Origin: Phoronis australis
Taxonomy: Eukaryota > Phoronida > Phoronidae
Direction: 5' to 3'
NCBI GenBank assembly: GCA_002633005.1
Contig: NMRA01000407.1
Span: forward strand, 165,143 to 229,142
Length of the DNA: 64,000 nucleotides
Shown here: positions 38,501-43,479 of the stretch, piece after piece
How the letters are laid out: each line of letters opens with the position of its first letter
How positions within the stretch are numbered: position 1 is the stretch's first letter
Notes under the pieces: generated by a model
Database searches by the model: none
What the model saw: the letters and a program-made list of their open reading frames with translations, nothing else
Told to the model about the DNA's origin: nothing
Program-made: the position numbers and the translations under genes

Positions 38501-38907
38501 TAAAGAATCTTAAAACACAGCTCATCCACATTTAGTTCATTGGCTATGTCTTTAATCAATTCAACAAATAACTCGTCTTCGCCCCGAGTTTGCCTCAGCA
38601 CTTTAGCTCGTTCTTTATCCATGGTGAGCAGGACCTTCGATGTCTTCTGCTCGGGTTCGTCCTGGAAACTGTCAGTACACGAACCCGCTGATGACGCCCG
38701 CACGCCCATAGGATATAAGCTCTCGCGATAAGCTGAGCGAATACTCTCATGGTTGCCTGTGGTGACGAAGGACGAGCTTTGTACGTTTGTGATAGATCGT
38801 CCACAGTCAACCTTAAGCTCCGGACCGTGTCTGCTGAAGAAGTTTCGAGAGAAGGTCGGATTGTTGAGAAGGAAAGCCTCTACTTGTTTCTCATCCACAT
38901 CAGGCAT
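267..38907 (-). CDS. PDE11A-like: PDE11-like cyclic nucleotide phosphodiesterase, multi-exon, 3' end outside window
   Basis: Hydrolyses 3',5'-cAMP and/or cGMP to the 5' monophosphate in the cytosol; PDE11 is the dual-specificity, tandem-GAF member of the PDE5/6/11 group. Fourteen exons join in consistent phase into about 722 residues: leader 1-114, GAF-A about 115-295, GAF-B about 300-470, then catalytic domain. Catalytic motifs seen are YHNWRHAFN (likely general acid H579, metal ligand H583), [11 protein letters not shown] (H619, D620, H623) and TLEHHHF. The pattern [17 protein letters not shown] followed by [12 protein letters not shown] and SEG-NIF is closer to PDE11 than to PDE5, which has ALSHDLDHRGVNN. 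Exons (minus strand): 38907-38275, 34329-34156, 32630-32541, 27566-27408, 25908-25885 (weak), 16233-16129, 13741-13676, 13078-12941, 12754-12611, 12181-12035, 2066-1959, 1691-1582, 1198-1010, 703-626 (repeated at 344-267). The C-terminal part of the catalytic domain, including the second metal Asp and the invariant Gln, lies beyond base 1. Confidence 0.9.
359..359. other. Single-N assembly join
   Basis: One undetermined base exactly between the two copies of the exon-14 duplication. Confidence 0.95.
626..703 (-). CDS. PDE11A-like: PDE11-like exon 14 (right-hand copy)
   Basis: 78 bp; acceptor TGTTTAG, donor GTGAAG, one base in and two bases out. Reads [20 protein letters not shown] then KRELL, matching the RTEFFELVSKGEYDW--NHRDIF stretch after ATDLTLYFE. 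The next exon (SMLMTACDL in the family) is not in the window. The same exon occurs again at 267-344. Confidence 0.88.
1010..1198 (-). CDS. PDE11A-like: PDE11-like exon 13: EHHHF helix
   Basis: 189 bp; the first G completes the Lys codon split with exon 12, and the donor GTACGT splits the next Lys codon. Reads [20 protein letters not shown], then [11 protein letters not shown] and [11 protein letters not shown], diagnostic of PDE11-type catalytic domains. Confidence 0.93.
1582..1691 (-). CDS. PDE11A-like: PDE11-like exon 12: HD metal-binding motif
   Basis: 110 bp, starting in phase 0 at the CCTAG acceptor and ending with two bases of a Lys codon before GTTAGT. Encodes [19 protein letters not shown] and TNNAFQSK, the class I PDE signature HDxDHxGxxN. 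A second possible acceptor four bases further in would break the phase, so the outer one is used. Confidence 0.93.
1959..2066 (-). CDS. PDE11A-like: PDE11-like exon 11: catalytic HNWRH motif
   Basis: 108 bp, 36 codons, phase 0 at both ends, acceptor TTCAG, donor [19 protein letters not shown] is followed by [15 protein letters not shown], the invariant PDE motif with the general-acid His and the first metal-binding His. It is separated from the previous exon by an intron of about 10 kb that holds the large N-joined duplication. Confidence 0.93.
2067..4575. other. Intron, no recognised gene
   Basis: Part of the ~10-kb intron between PDE exons 10 and 11. A G-run with two imperfect ~35-bp units (gatttcgctcacac / gatttcactcacat) lies at 2248-2315. 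Otherwise I see no domain-bearing reading frame or clear element end. Confidence 0.5.
4576..6449. repeat. 1.87-kb duplication, left copy
   Basis: Nearly identical to 6451-8311. Differences are scattered single bases and small indels (for example six extra bases near 4855 and four at 5219), as between alleles. Contains the first copy of the 21-bp-unit foldback (5249-5648). Open frames inside match no family I know. Confidence 0.9.
5249..5648. mobile_element. Foldback element with 21-bp unit arms, copy 1
   Basis: Ends are inverted (tatcaaggggat at left; ttccccctcata at right). The left arm has units starting gacttcaaaac at 5272, 5293, 5314 and 5335, exactly 21 bp apart. The right arm has the complementary gttttg tracts at about 5505, 5526, 5546, 5567, 5587, 5608 and 5629, again about 21 bp apart. 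No transposase, so non-autonomous. In one frame the left arm reads as a PDFKTTC heptad repeat, which I regard as a by-product of the 21-bp unit. Confidence 0.75.
6450..6450. other. Single-N assembly join
   Basis: One N directly between the two 1.87-kb copies. Confidence 0.95.
6451..8311. repeat. 1.86-kb duplication, right copy
   Basis: Second copy of 4576-6449, ending at the aaataaat that precedes the N in the first copy. Sequence beyond 8311 is not duplicated. Probably the alternative haplotype. Confidence 0.9.
7114..7510. mobile_element. Foldback element with 21-bp unit arms, copy 2
   Basis: Same element as 5249-5648, inside the second copy of the 1.86-kb duplication, with a few substitutions. 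It is probably allelic to it, not an independent insertion. Confidence 0.75.
8440..8652. mobile_element. 213-bp MITE
   Basis: Terminal inverted repeats begin gttccaagaaaactgactta and end agttagtttcttggaac, with AT-rich inner arms (ttaaatttaagtc, gacttaagt). No coding capacity. Target duplication not clear. Confidence 0.75.
8840..9090 (-). pseudogene. THAP zinc-finger fragment with stop
   Basis: Minus-strand reading [12 protein letters not shown], then [17 protein letters not shown], stop, [10 protein letters not shown] has the layout of a THAP domain (C-x-C start, FP, conserved Trp, N-F-P). An in-frame TAA at 8903-8905 interrupts it, and no closing CSxHF follows. THAP domains are DNA-binding modules of P-element-type transposases and of host factors derived from them. 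No transposase catalytic core is visible nearby. Confidence 0.6.
9976..10249 (+). pseudogene. THAP zinc-finger fragment with frameshift
   Basis: Starts [13 protein letters not shown], then [20 protein letters not shown], giving the first Cys pair, the FP and the Trp of a THAP finger. Near 10093 the frame breaks; in the next frame it continues [11 protein letters not shown] and [11 protein letters not shown], which supplies the closing C-x2-H. A single missing base explains the break. The frame then runs to a stop near 10249. Either a dead gene or transposon, or a sequencing error in a real exon. Confidence 0.7.
10349..10502. mobile_element. Short GGCGGATC-ended repeat with G/C runs
   Basis: Begins gggcggatccaggattttga and ends ctaaatccgcca, so the ends are inverted. 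The inside has runs of G and C (ggggggg, ccccct). Same family as 10515-11413 and 28779-29106, with a single end at 63074. Confidence 0.65.
10733..10796 (-). repeat. tRNA-derived SINE head
   Basis: On the minus strand, TGGTGCGGTGGTAAAGC resembles an RNA polymerase III A box, and GAGTTCGAGACC, about 35 bases on, a B box. It does not fold into a complete tRNA as read by eye. No clear A-rich tail. Confidence 0.5.
11374..11386. other. 13-N assembly gap
   Basis: Thirteen Ns flanked by a G/C-run (gggggggggcgggccccc) and a C-run. Probably a base-calling failure in the homopolymers. Confidence 0.98.
12035..12181 (-). CDS. PDE11A-like: PDE11-like exon 10: start of catalytic domain
   Basis: 147 bp, residues 512-560, phase 0, acceptor TTACAG, donor [26 protein letters not shown] and [18 protein letters not shown] align with the IDDIHFDDFSLDVD and LRMFMELGMVQKFKIDYE helices that open the PDE catalytic fold. 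Confidence 0.9.
12611..12754 (-). CDS. PDE11A-like: PDE11-like exon 9: linker to catalytic domain
   Basis: 144 bp, residues 464-511, phase 0, acceptor TCCAG, donor [20 protein letters not shown] and [15 protein letters not shown] match FCGLGINNT-MYD and AKQSVALDVLSYHAT of PDE11 almost residue for residue. Confidence 0.92.
12941..13078 (-). CDS. PDE11A-like: PDE11-like exon 8: GAF-B C-terminal half
   Basis: 138 bp, residues 418-463, phase 0. Reads [20 protein letters not shown] then QLVNKKN and [10 protein letters not shown], which aligns with RSVLCVPIWN, IIGVAQVLNR and F-DADQRLFE of PDE11. Donor GTAACC. Confidence 0.88.
13676..13741 (-). CDS. PDE11A-like: PDE11-like exon 7: GAF-B loop
   Basis: 66 bp, 22 codons in phase 0, acceptor GGCAG, donor GTGAGC. 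Reads [20 protein letters not shown]. It takes the place of the LPVNISDAYQDPRF segment and is more diverged than the rest of the gene, lacking the usual NI-DAY-DPRF motif. That could mean this GAF-B no longer binds nucleotide, or that the exon is misplaced. Confidence 0.6.
14791..14979. mobile_element. CGCTAGGACC-family MITE with internal 12-bp minisatellite
   Basis: Starts cgttcagtgacgctagg and ends ccttgcgttactgaacg. Bases 14810-14875 are six or so tandem copies of a 12-bp unit, cgctaggacctt/a, which is the terminal motif itself amplified. Related copies at 28548-28677, 37967-38008 and 59637-59775. Confidence 0.75.
15100..15428. mobile_element. Inverted-repeat element with TTGAATTCA array
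   Basis: Outer arms ctggcctatgggtggcc / ggccgcccatactggcc and tgcaaaaaaacgtcaaa / tttgacgtttttgca. The centre repeats ttgaattcac, ttgaattcacaa and similar words at irregular 20-50-bp spacing. Same design as the 21-bp-unit foldback, but with unrelated sequence. Confidence 0.65.
16129..16233 (-). CDS. PDE11A-like: PDE11-like exon 6: GAF-B middle
   Basis: 105 bp, 35 codons in phase 0, acceptor TTGTAG, donor GTAAGA. Ends [16 protein letters not shown], matching the INNSIAELVASTG helix and turn of PDE11 GAF-B. The N-terminal half ([15 protein letters not shown]) is in the loop that varies between family members. Accepted because both splice phases agree with the flanking exons. Confidence 0.65.
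16234..17719. other. Intron, no recognised gene
   Basis: Between PDE exons. A patch at 15840-15990 (tgacgtgggagcgtaagatc) recurs at 36640-36700, and its left part loosely at 21220-21310. Otherwise nothing identifiable. Confidence 0.5.
17720..19285. mobile_element. 1.57-kb TTAA-bounded element with ~170-bp inverted repeats
   Basis: TTAA at 17720-17723 is followed by aggagaagg; at the right, cttctcct precedes TTAA at 19282-19285. Arms 17720-17890 and 19120-19285 are inverted copies (shared words: aataaaaatacggttc, actccggaagtgacatt, tttcccgccattt). TTAA duplication is the hallmark of piggyBac-type insertion. The interior has a Ser-rich minus-strand frame (18407-18655) that I cannot assign to a transposase, so I call it non-autonomous. 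Confidence 0.75.
19286..21773. other. Intron, no recognised gene
   Basis: AT-rich sequence with scattered short open frames and no family signature. The segment at 21220-21310 loosely resembles 15840-15930. Confidence 0.5.
21774..22232. mobile_element. Foldback element with 21-bp unit arms, independent copy
   Basis: Same ends as the 5249 element (right end ttccccttgataagc, reverse of tatcaagggga), with both arms complete. The left arm has gacttcaaaac, ggccggtgatcaaac and ggacccaaaacacgatgg; the right arm has ccatctggttttg, cgcgttttggggtcc and ccagctggtttcg. Sequence is well diverged from the other copies, so this is a separate, older or differently evolved insertion. Confidence 0.75.
23115..23400. 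repeat. GGGGGGGGTACTC dispersed repeat with decayed tandem units
   Basis: Starts cggggggggggtactcgag and contains irregular repeats of acccatttagagagt, acccatttaaagagt, gcccttttagatagt and caccattttggtgagt. Related starts at 51700 (cccgggggggtactc) and a related end at 53836-53880 (ggcggcacacccc). Confidence 0.5.
23405..23545. repeat. ATT/ATC trinucleotide-rich microsatellite
   Basis: Imperfect tattatcattatcat run. It creates low-complexity frames (poly-Ile, Tyr-His) that are not genes. Confidence 0.9.
24104..25107. mobile_element. 1-kb foldback element
   Basis: The left arm (24104-24525) and right arm (24640-25107) are inverted copies for most of their length: ctcgctggttccc at both ends, acagacaaatcggtgcttaa, cacgtgcatgacaaggctaa and gatacctgcgtgctggct. 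An extra terminal copy (gcacgcagggaaccagcga in reverse) lies in the centre at 24605-24640, so it may be two nested copies. No coding region recognised. Confidence 0.75.
25885..25908 (-). CDS. PDE11A-like: Possible 24-bp microexon in GAF-B
   Basis: Eight codons (TKAVFQDQ) between CCAG and GTAACA, phase 0. Including it brings the stretch between the first GAF-B strands and the next helix to about 36 residues, close to the 38 in human PDE11A as I recall it; leaving it out also keeps the frame. Against it, the acceptor has a poor pyrimidine tract, and the site lies between two inverted repeats (22930-23075 and 26100-26295) that may be ends of one transposon. Treat as tentative. Confidence 0.35.
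26877..26994. mobile_element. 118-bp foldback
   Basis: gggaaggaatgagagttcgt and acgaactgctagttcttccc are inverted, as are ttatttttttcaga / tctgaaaaaataa and aaactcgta / atgagttt. The right arm (taacgaactgc-agttctt ... aaggaacaag) recurs at 58140-58260 and, more diverged, at 55325-55400. Confidence 0.65.
27234..27234. other. Single N in a C-run
   Basis: One N inside cccccnccccccc, a homopolymer miscall. Confidence 0.9.
27408..27566 (-). CDS. PDE11A-like: PDE11-like exon 4: start of GAF-B
   Basis: 159 bp, residues 300-352, phase 0, acceptor TTACAG, donor [26 protein letters not shown] aligns with the LL-V-NDLFEEQTDLEKIV start of PDE11 GAF-B, and [12 protein letters not shown] corresponds to the ERCSVLLLED strand. 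Confidence 0.85.
27773..27843. repeat. GATGAT/GACGAC microsatellite
   Basis: Imperfect trinucleotide run 5' to 3' gatgatgacgacgatgatg. Low-complexity frames on both strands are by-products. Confidence 0.9.
27844..28510. other. Intron, no recognised gene
   Basis: Unique-looking AT-rich sequence between exons 3 and 4 of the PDE gene. Confidence 0.5.
28511..28677. mobile_element. CGCTAGGACC-family MITE plus a detached end
   Basis: Bases 28548-28677 run gagttcagtaacgctagg to cctagcgttactgaactc, a complete short copy with ctaaaaagcaagac arms. Immediately left (28511-28545) is a third terminus, ttggcgaggtcctagcgtaa, the remains of another copy. Confidence 0.75.
28779..29106. mobile_element. GGCGGATC-ended repeat
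   Basis: Starts taggcggacttagg and ends ctaggtccgccact; internal ggggggcagggggcccgc and gggccccc runs. A minus-strand open frame across it has no recognisable domain. Confidence 0.6.
29377..30285. repeat. 0.9-kb duplication, left copy
   Basis: Near-identical to 31001-31907 and cut off by the N at 30286. Differences are single substitutions and one 5-base indel near 29860. Frames inside (for example at 29382-29675) match nothing known. Confidence 0.9.
30286..30286. other. Single-N assembly join
   Basis: Marks the end of the left 0.9-kb copy, followed by 714 bp not present before the left copy. Confidence 0.95.
30695..30892 (-). pseudogene. THAP finger first exon with nonsense codon
   Basis: Reads [20 protein letters not shown], then [32 protein letters not shown]. 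Cys pair, FP and spacing are those of a THAP domain starting at a proper Met. The TGA (30767-30769) sits exactly where the family has its invariant Trp (TGG), so a single G to A change would account for it. The frame ends near a possible donor (TA-GTAGGC at about 30696), so it could be exon 1 of a spliced gene. It lies in the segment present beside only one of the two duplicated copies. Confidence 0.7.
31001..31907. repeat. 0.9-kb duplication, right copy
   Basis: Second copy of 29377-30285. Sequence continues uniquely after 31907. Left flank (gcaaatccgct) differs from that of the first copy (gaagctggca), so the two copies sit in different contexts. Confidence 0.9.
32541..32630 (-). CDS. PDE11A-like: PDE11-like exon 3: end of GAF-A and connecting helix
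   Basis: 90 bp, residues 270-299, phase 0, bounded by a CCAG acceptor and a GTAGGA donor. Reads [20 protein letters not shown], the same as the family's Y-FCGI-L-NAQL-E helix that joins GAF-A to GAF-B. Confidence 0.9.
32700..34150. other. Intron, no recognised gene
   Basis: Between exons 2 and 3. No clear element ends or protein similarity seen. Confidence 0.5.
34156..34329 (-). CDS. PDE11A-like: PDE11-like exon 2: GAF-A core
   Basis: 174 bp, residues 212-269, phase 0 at both ends, bounded by TCAG and GTTTCG. It encodes DSRFNKEVD and [13 protein letters not shown], matching the DRRFN-EID, TGYKTKSLLCMPI and GVAQAINK pattern of PDE11/PDE5 GAF-A. An NK-containing strand (VMNKNN) follows, then [10 protein letters not shown], which corresponds to the degenerate NKFDE signature of cyclic-nucleotide-binding GAF domains. 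Confidence 0.9.
34500..36730. other. Intron 1, largely unassigned
   Basis: Mostly unassigned. A Ctg-rich patch (gctgctgctgctactgctg) lies at 36400-36450, and 36640-36700 shares tgacgtgggagcgtaagatc with 15924. Confidence 0.5.
36740..36960. repeat. Dispersed repeat shared with 18-230
   Basis: Words such as cctattttgcacttgatgacc and gagtttgtatcaagaa match cctattttgtactggatgacc and gagtttgtatctagaa at 120-190, with moderate divergence. Confidence 0.5.
37230..37740. repeat. ~500-bp dispersed repeat, copy 1
   Basis: Collinear with 50010-50600: shared aaccaatcg-atcaatctt, ctcagagtgaagtttc, cgattgcca-ga-a-cagt, ccgccaaatacgttgcaaaa and aacgtcacacggaaataga. Divergence and internal indels suggest an old family. 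Confidence 0.6.
37967..38008. mobile_element. CGCTAGGACC-family fragment
   Basis: Only one end remains: cttgctttttagcgaggtcc followed by tagcgctaatgaacgg. Confidence 0.6.
38275..38907 (-). CDS. PDE11A-like: PDE11-like exon 1: leader and most of GAF-A
   Basis: 633 bp, residues 1-211. The start Met begins [17 protein letters not shown], resembling the conserved PDE5/11 leader in which a short helix of the type VE-FL--HP is followed by a variable linker. GAF-A begins at [20 protein letters not shown] and ends [19 protein letters not shown]. The donor is GTACGT. An in-frame Met exists upstream at 39015, but the intervening residues look non-conserved, and a good acceptor (TTGCAG, at 38926-38928) lies 18 bp before the chosen ATG. 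I therefore infer a spliced 5' UTR and start at 38907. The linker (residues 30-105) is rich in Ser/Thr and charged residues, as in vertebrate PDE11 leaders where regulatory phosphorylation occurs; no particular site is claimed. Confidence 0.88.
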
Positions 38908-38925
38908 GTTTCTTGACTGCTTTGT
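38908..38925 (-). other. Probable 5' UTR piece before the PDE start
   Basis: 18 bp between a TTGCAG acceptor and the chosen ATG. The upstream non-coding exon and promoter were not located. Confidence 0.4.
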
Positions 38926-39718
38926 CTGCAACAGTAATGGTGATTTTCCATGAGATTTAGATAAAGTAAAAATTGAGCAGTGATGGTGACACGCAGAACA
39001 AAGGTAGTGCCTCACCTGTCCAAATCAGTCATTGAGAACTTAGAACTCTAGCCCTGGAATGCCAACGACGCCCTCGCGCTGCTGAGTTTTCGCCGCGCAT
39101 GTTTGGCTTTTATTTGCATTCATTTGTTCCGGTTTTGTTATTCATATGGAACTTACTGTCACAAAAACGTTTCGCTACTCCGCCGTTTTTCAACCGAATT
39201 GCATAAGAGTCCTATCATTATAAACCCAATCATCAGTTCTTGATGGTGTATGATTAGAGCAGAAGCAAATGAGACATGATTTATTTCTTAAATAATCATT
39301 ATTTCAAATGCATGACAGGTATAAAAAATGTTTTGCTACCAAAATGCGAAAAATAACAGGGTGTAATAGTAACATAAAACGGAAATGAACCAGTGAGGTT
39401 ATATAAATGACTAGTTAAGCCAGCAGGAAATCCACTCTATCGAGACTAGATTTTAGAAAATGGATCCCTGCTGTGATGAAGTTAGCCAGGAAGTCATCCA
39501 AAGTTATGCATCCTTGTGTATTAATGGGACCTTTGGTGGCGTTTAATACAGTTACTCGGCAAAAATACAGGATGCATTGACACTAACAAAAGTGTGATAA
39601 ACTAACTACTCCAACTACCTACACTAAATATGAAGATAAAGGCTTTCTTATCTAGATAAAAACTCAGCAAACATCTATGGTGTATTTTTAAGTGTACTGT
39701 GGATAGCTCATTACATAC

Positions 39719-40476
39719 ATACACAAAACGTACCGAGAGTGGCGTACATGAAGTAATATCCCACAAGACATTATTCCGCGTGTCGACCTCGACCTTTGGT
39801 CTCGGTCGACACGCGGAGTAAGGTCGAGTGGGATATTACTTCCTGTACGCCAATCGAGATACGTTTTGTATTTATCCCATGCGCTTCGAATCCCTAAGTT
39901 TCTTATATTTTTCGGCAGATTTTTCAAATACTTCACAAAGACTGTTCACATGGCGGATCACATCCTATATGTATGTACTTGCGCGTTAGGTTGCAAGTTT
40001 TCTCTTGTAAAAGAAACAGTTTTAAAAGTAAGGATTTATTTCTTGAAAAGAGGTAGCAAAGATGAAAACAACGGCAACTGTGCAGTGAACTTGTAACATC
40101 TCCTGGCAATAGTTAAAAAACAACAATATTTGATATTTTAATTTCCTAGGAATCGGCGCCTAAGTTGCAGACGATATATTATTCAGCAATTGAAAACCGA
40201 GACATGAGTGTTTTATAATTAACAGTTTTGTTCCAGATTTTACGTTTAGGACCTGGTTGCATGTCAAGTGTTAGTTACACTGCTGCAGCTGTATTACTTT
40301 AAACTGTATTCCCAAAGTTTGATGATCGAACCGGCTAAAGACGTCGAGTCGACATTGACCTACCTTTTGAACTTTCCTTGTCAGAGGTCGCTGTTGAAGT
40401 AGTGCGGAAGGTGAAAACGGAAAACTTTATTACATGGCCTTATTTCCCTCGACAGATTCAACGCGCATGGGATAAA
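39719..40476. mobile_element. ~760-bp element: 150-bp palindrome plus TTTATCCCATGCGC body
   Basis: The palindrome 39719-39870 (acacaaaacgtaccgagag ... cgagatacgttttgt, with gtaatatcccac / gtgggatattac inside) is followed by a body 39871-40476 whose ends are tttatcccatgcgc and gcgcatgggataaa. The inverted copy is at 61149-61900. A 76-codon frame (MYLSHALRIPKFLIFFGRFF) is open in both copies, but the two copies are very alike, so this is weak evidence for coding. A lone right end also lies at 41515-41547. Confidence 0.7.
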
Positions 40477-40479
40477 TGT

Positions 40480-42590
40480 ACATGTAGGCTGCAGTGTAGG
40501 ACGTTCTATAGTAGTTTGTAAATAAACTCAATTCGTCAGAAAGTAAAAAGTAGTGATCCTGGCACATACAGTGTGTGTTGCAGTAAACAAGAGACATTGG
40601 AACACATTCTTCCGATTGTTATGTTAATAAAGAAAGTGAACTCTGGAAAATAACAATATTCATGACAAAGAGACAAATGATTATCTGTTCCATGCTTCAC
40701 GCATGTTAAAAAGTACCAAAAAGTGAATGCTAAAACTGTGTTCAGCTGGCTCGACAATCTAATAATAAGCGTTGATGTCTTGAAAAATAAACTTTTTTAT
40801 TTTTATGAATGGGAGTTTACAATATAGTGCGAACACTTGTCCTTATATTCTACCAAAATAGTAAGACCGTGCTGATCGACGATTGCAGATTAACGACTGT
40901 ATTTTCCACATTCTGTAAGTATACAGCTATAACCCAATAAGCATGAAATAAATTGCTTCAAAAGTGTGTTGACCATGAAAACATAAGTACAAACACCTCA
41001 TTTTAAAATCAACCTGCGGGAACAAACTCATGACGAAAATTACATAAAAACGTGCAGGTAGCCTGATGCCTTTTGCGGTACATCAGGCGTGTTTAGACCA
41101 CAAGGCCGGGCCCATTACACTAATCACCTGATTATGACTCATGGGGACACGACATCATCGGATTCCTCATGGGTGAAATCTTCCAATCTGCCTGTTTGAA
41201 AATTACATTGTATGGTAATGGCTGCACCTGAAGTTGCAATTTTTTAGTTTGCATATGTGATGTATTGCTCAAGAATTATTTATAAGAAGATGCATCTGAA
41301 TTGGCTGCCATTTGTATATGCTAATTCGATGGTAAAAACGCAAAATTCGACTTGGAAACAGGGCTAGTTGAATTCGTCATACCTTGATTGCGTTAAAATG
41401 TCTGGTAACCAACTTTTATTAAAAATACCTCTAGAACGTTACACAGAGCTCTTTTCTAGAAGTGCGTCTAGACTAGGAGGGGAATATGGAAAACAATATC
41501 ACATGGCCGCATAGCACTCGACTTATTCAATGCGTATGGGATAAATTACAGTACTATATGATAATATTCCACTTTCGCTGTGTGTCAAAAAGCGGGATAT
41601 TTTGATGGTGAGGTGAGATGGCGGGAAAATTTCAAAAAGTGGGATAGGCGGCCAAGAACGGGGCAATTGGCATGTACAATGTACGCTGTCGGCAACACAA
41701 AGTATTGGATTGGATTTTTACAAGGTAAGCTTGTCATTTTTTAAATTTTATTTCATGGGTACAGTTAAATACTGCAGAGAATATTCACTGCTCAAAAATT
41801 GATTTAACAAAATATATTTGGGCAAAAGGTAAACATTGCACAAATGAATTATTGAAAACAGTAATAATTGATGCAAACACAAATACACACACACGCACAC
41901 ACACACTTAGCTACGAAAATATGGGTAGTGTTCCGGAAGTTACGTAAACACTTATTAGTTGGACCTAATTACAGAAAAGTCTCAGAAACCATGAATCATT
42001 TCTTTCCGTAAAATACTGTACTATGATCTTAACACCCAAAAACGTCCTGTTGAAAAACTCATGACATGCTTTATGATAAGTTATCGAAGTTGGTTCTAGA
42101 GATGAAAAGATATTAGAGGCCAGTTTCGGTGTGTGTAAAGAATGACCAATGTAACTGACCGGTTTGTTGACTAATTGTGCCGGTAAATCGCTGCTTGTCA
42201 AGAACCATAGCTCAAGACTCTCGCTTCATGAACAAAACTTTCAAAATGAAAACGAAGCAATTATATCATGCTTGATTTGATAACCACTACACATGATCAA
42301 CACTCAGTCGAGCAGACTACCGGAAATTCATAGCGCAAACTCTCGCGGCTAGTCTAGGGGTTCCAAGAATGTTTTGCGGGAGTTGGCATTACATGGCTAG
42401 AGTTCTATGTTGAAAACAAAATGTGACGATCATAAGCCGAAGCATCTTTTTGTGCAAATATTAGAACAGTTTGTTAGCTGTATCACGTCTCCTCGGGAGC
42501 TTTGAACTGTATATATTTTGTGAAAGGAGCAATCAAAACGTCTTTGGTTTCGAAGTAAAAGGTTTGTCAGAATATAGTCTGACAGTATTT
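40480..42590. other. Upstream flank, mostly unassigned
   Basis: Contains a lone end of the TTTATCCCATGCGC family (tcaatgcgtatgggataaat, 41515-41547) and a short (CA)n at 41885-41912. No exon recognised. Confidence 0.5.
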
Positions 42591-42600
42591 TTAGTTGTAT

Positions 42601-42632
42601 TGTTTTGTTTTGTTTTGTTTTGTTTTGTTATT
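42601..42632. repeat. (TTTTG)n microsatellite
   Basis: About six tgttt units in tandem. Confidence 0.9.
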
Positions 42633-42663
42633 CTGTTTGATTGGCATGACCCCTGACTTAAGT

Positions 42664-43291
42664 GCAATGATGATGTAATTTGTTTACTACAGAATAGTAT
42701 GGAACTTTCTATAGTAGACTGAGGTCAGAACAGTGATGATGTAATTTGTTTACTACAGTATTGTTTGGAACTTTCTAGAAGACTCTAGCACGACAGTGAT
42801 TAATGCAGTCTGGAATATTCTAGACTAGTATACGGTTGTAGAATGGTTGGGTAGATTCAAGAAAGTTCTAGTATGTGCTTGAATTGATGAAAAGTTCCAG
42901 AACAATGCATTAGGCTATAAATAGACTAGCACAGGTTTGTGCTAGTAAGATCAAGTCAGTTCAAGGGAGATCAAGTTCAAGAAAGTTAATCAGGAGAACT
43001 ACAGTTGAGTTGCAGTGAAGAGGATCAGTAGTTATAGCGAGAGTCAATAGAGAGCCAGCTATAGAGACAGCAGGTTATTGAATCGACCAGTGTAACAGTT
43101 GCTGAACGTGTCTCAGAAGTTCATCACAAGTCAAGGCTTCGCAGCATTGGCTGGAGCATAAACAGACTTTACGTCGCAACGTTTTGTTTGAGTAGGCTTG
43201 TGAACGTACGGTCGGGATTAATAAAGGATTAACTTGAACCAGTCTTCAGTCTATCGTCGCACCGAAAGCTATTAGCACCGGTCTGTAACAA
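42664..43291 (+). mobile_element. Candidate solo LTR
   Basis: U3-like part with a ~65-bp duplication (gatgatgtaatttgtttact at 42670 and 42736), heat-shock-type motifs, a TATA box (ctataaatag, 42915-42924), about 280 bp of transcribed-type sequence, an aataaa at about 43222, and an end in tgtaaca at about 43285-43291. This order is that of an LTR. No primer-binding site, polypurine tract or gag-pol lies beside it, so solo. The left boundary and target duplication are not fixed. Confidence 0.55.
42772..42924 (+). promoter_or_regulatory. Heat-shock-element array and TATA box
   Basis: Inverted GAA/TTC units: TTCTAGAA ending at 42780, GAATATTC at 42813-42820, TTCAAGAAAGTTC at 42856-42868 (three perfect alternating units), and TTCCAGAA at 42895-42902, followed by ctataaatag at 42915-42924. 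The three-unit nTTCnnGAAnnTTCn is the HSF-binding consensus. Spacing to the TATA box is like that of animal hsp promoters. A hairpin CTAGCACA-GGTT-TGTGCTAG (42926-42945) starts at about where transcription would begin. Confidence 0.6.
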
Positions 43292-43421
43292 CCTGCGCCC
43301 ACCCACACACGGGAAAAACGTGACAAAGTTAATGGATTGGATAGGAGCACAAAAGTGACAGAATGCAGTATAAATCAACTCCGCCTCAGCTGCATAATAT
43401 CATTTTTGCGTAGCAAACTGA

Positions 43422-43471
43422 CGTGGTGTAGCACTGTGTTTGTTGCCGTGGTGTAGCACTGTGTTTGTTGC
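43422..43471. repeat. 25-bp tandem duplication
   Basis: Two copies of cgtggtgtagcactgtgttt plus gttgc, then a partial third. Confidence 0.85.
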
Positions 43472-43479
43472 CGTGGTGA

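Noticed and set aside
38908-39015. Upstream in-frame Met as the PDE start
   Set aside because: The added residues are unlike PDE11 leaders and a good splice acceptor intervenes; the Met at 38907 begins the conserved leader.
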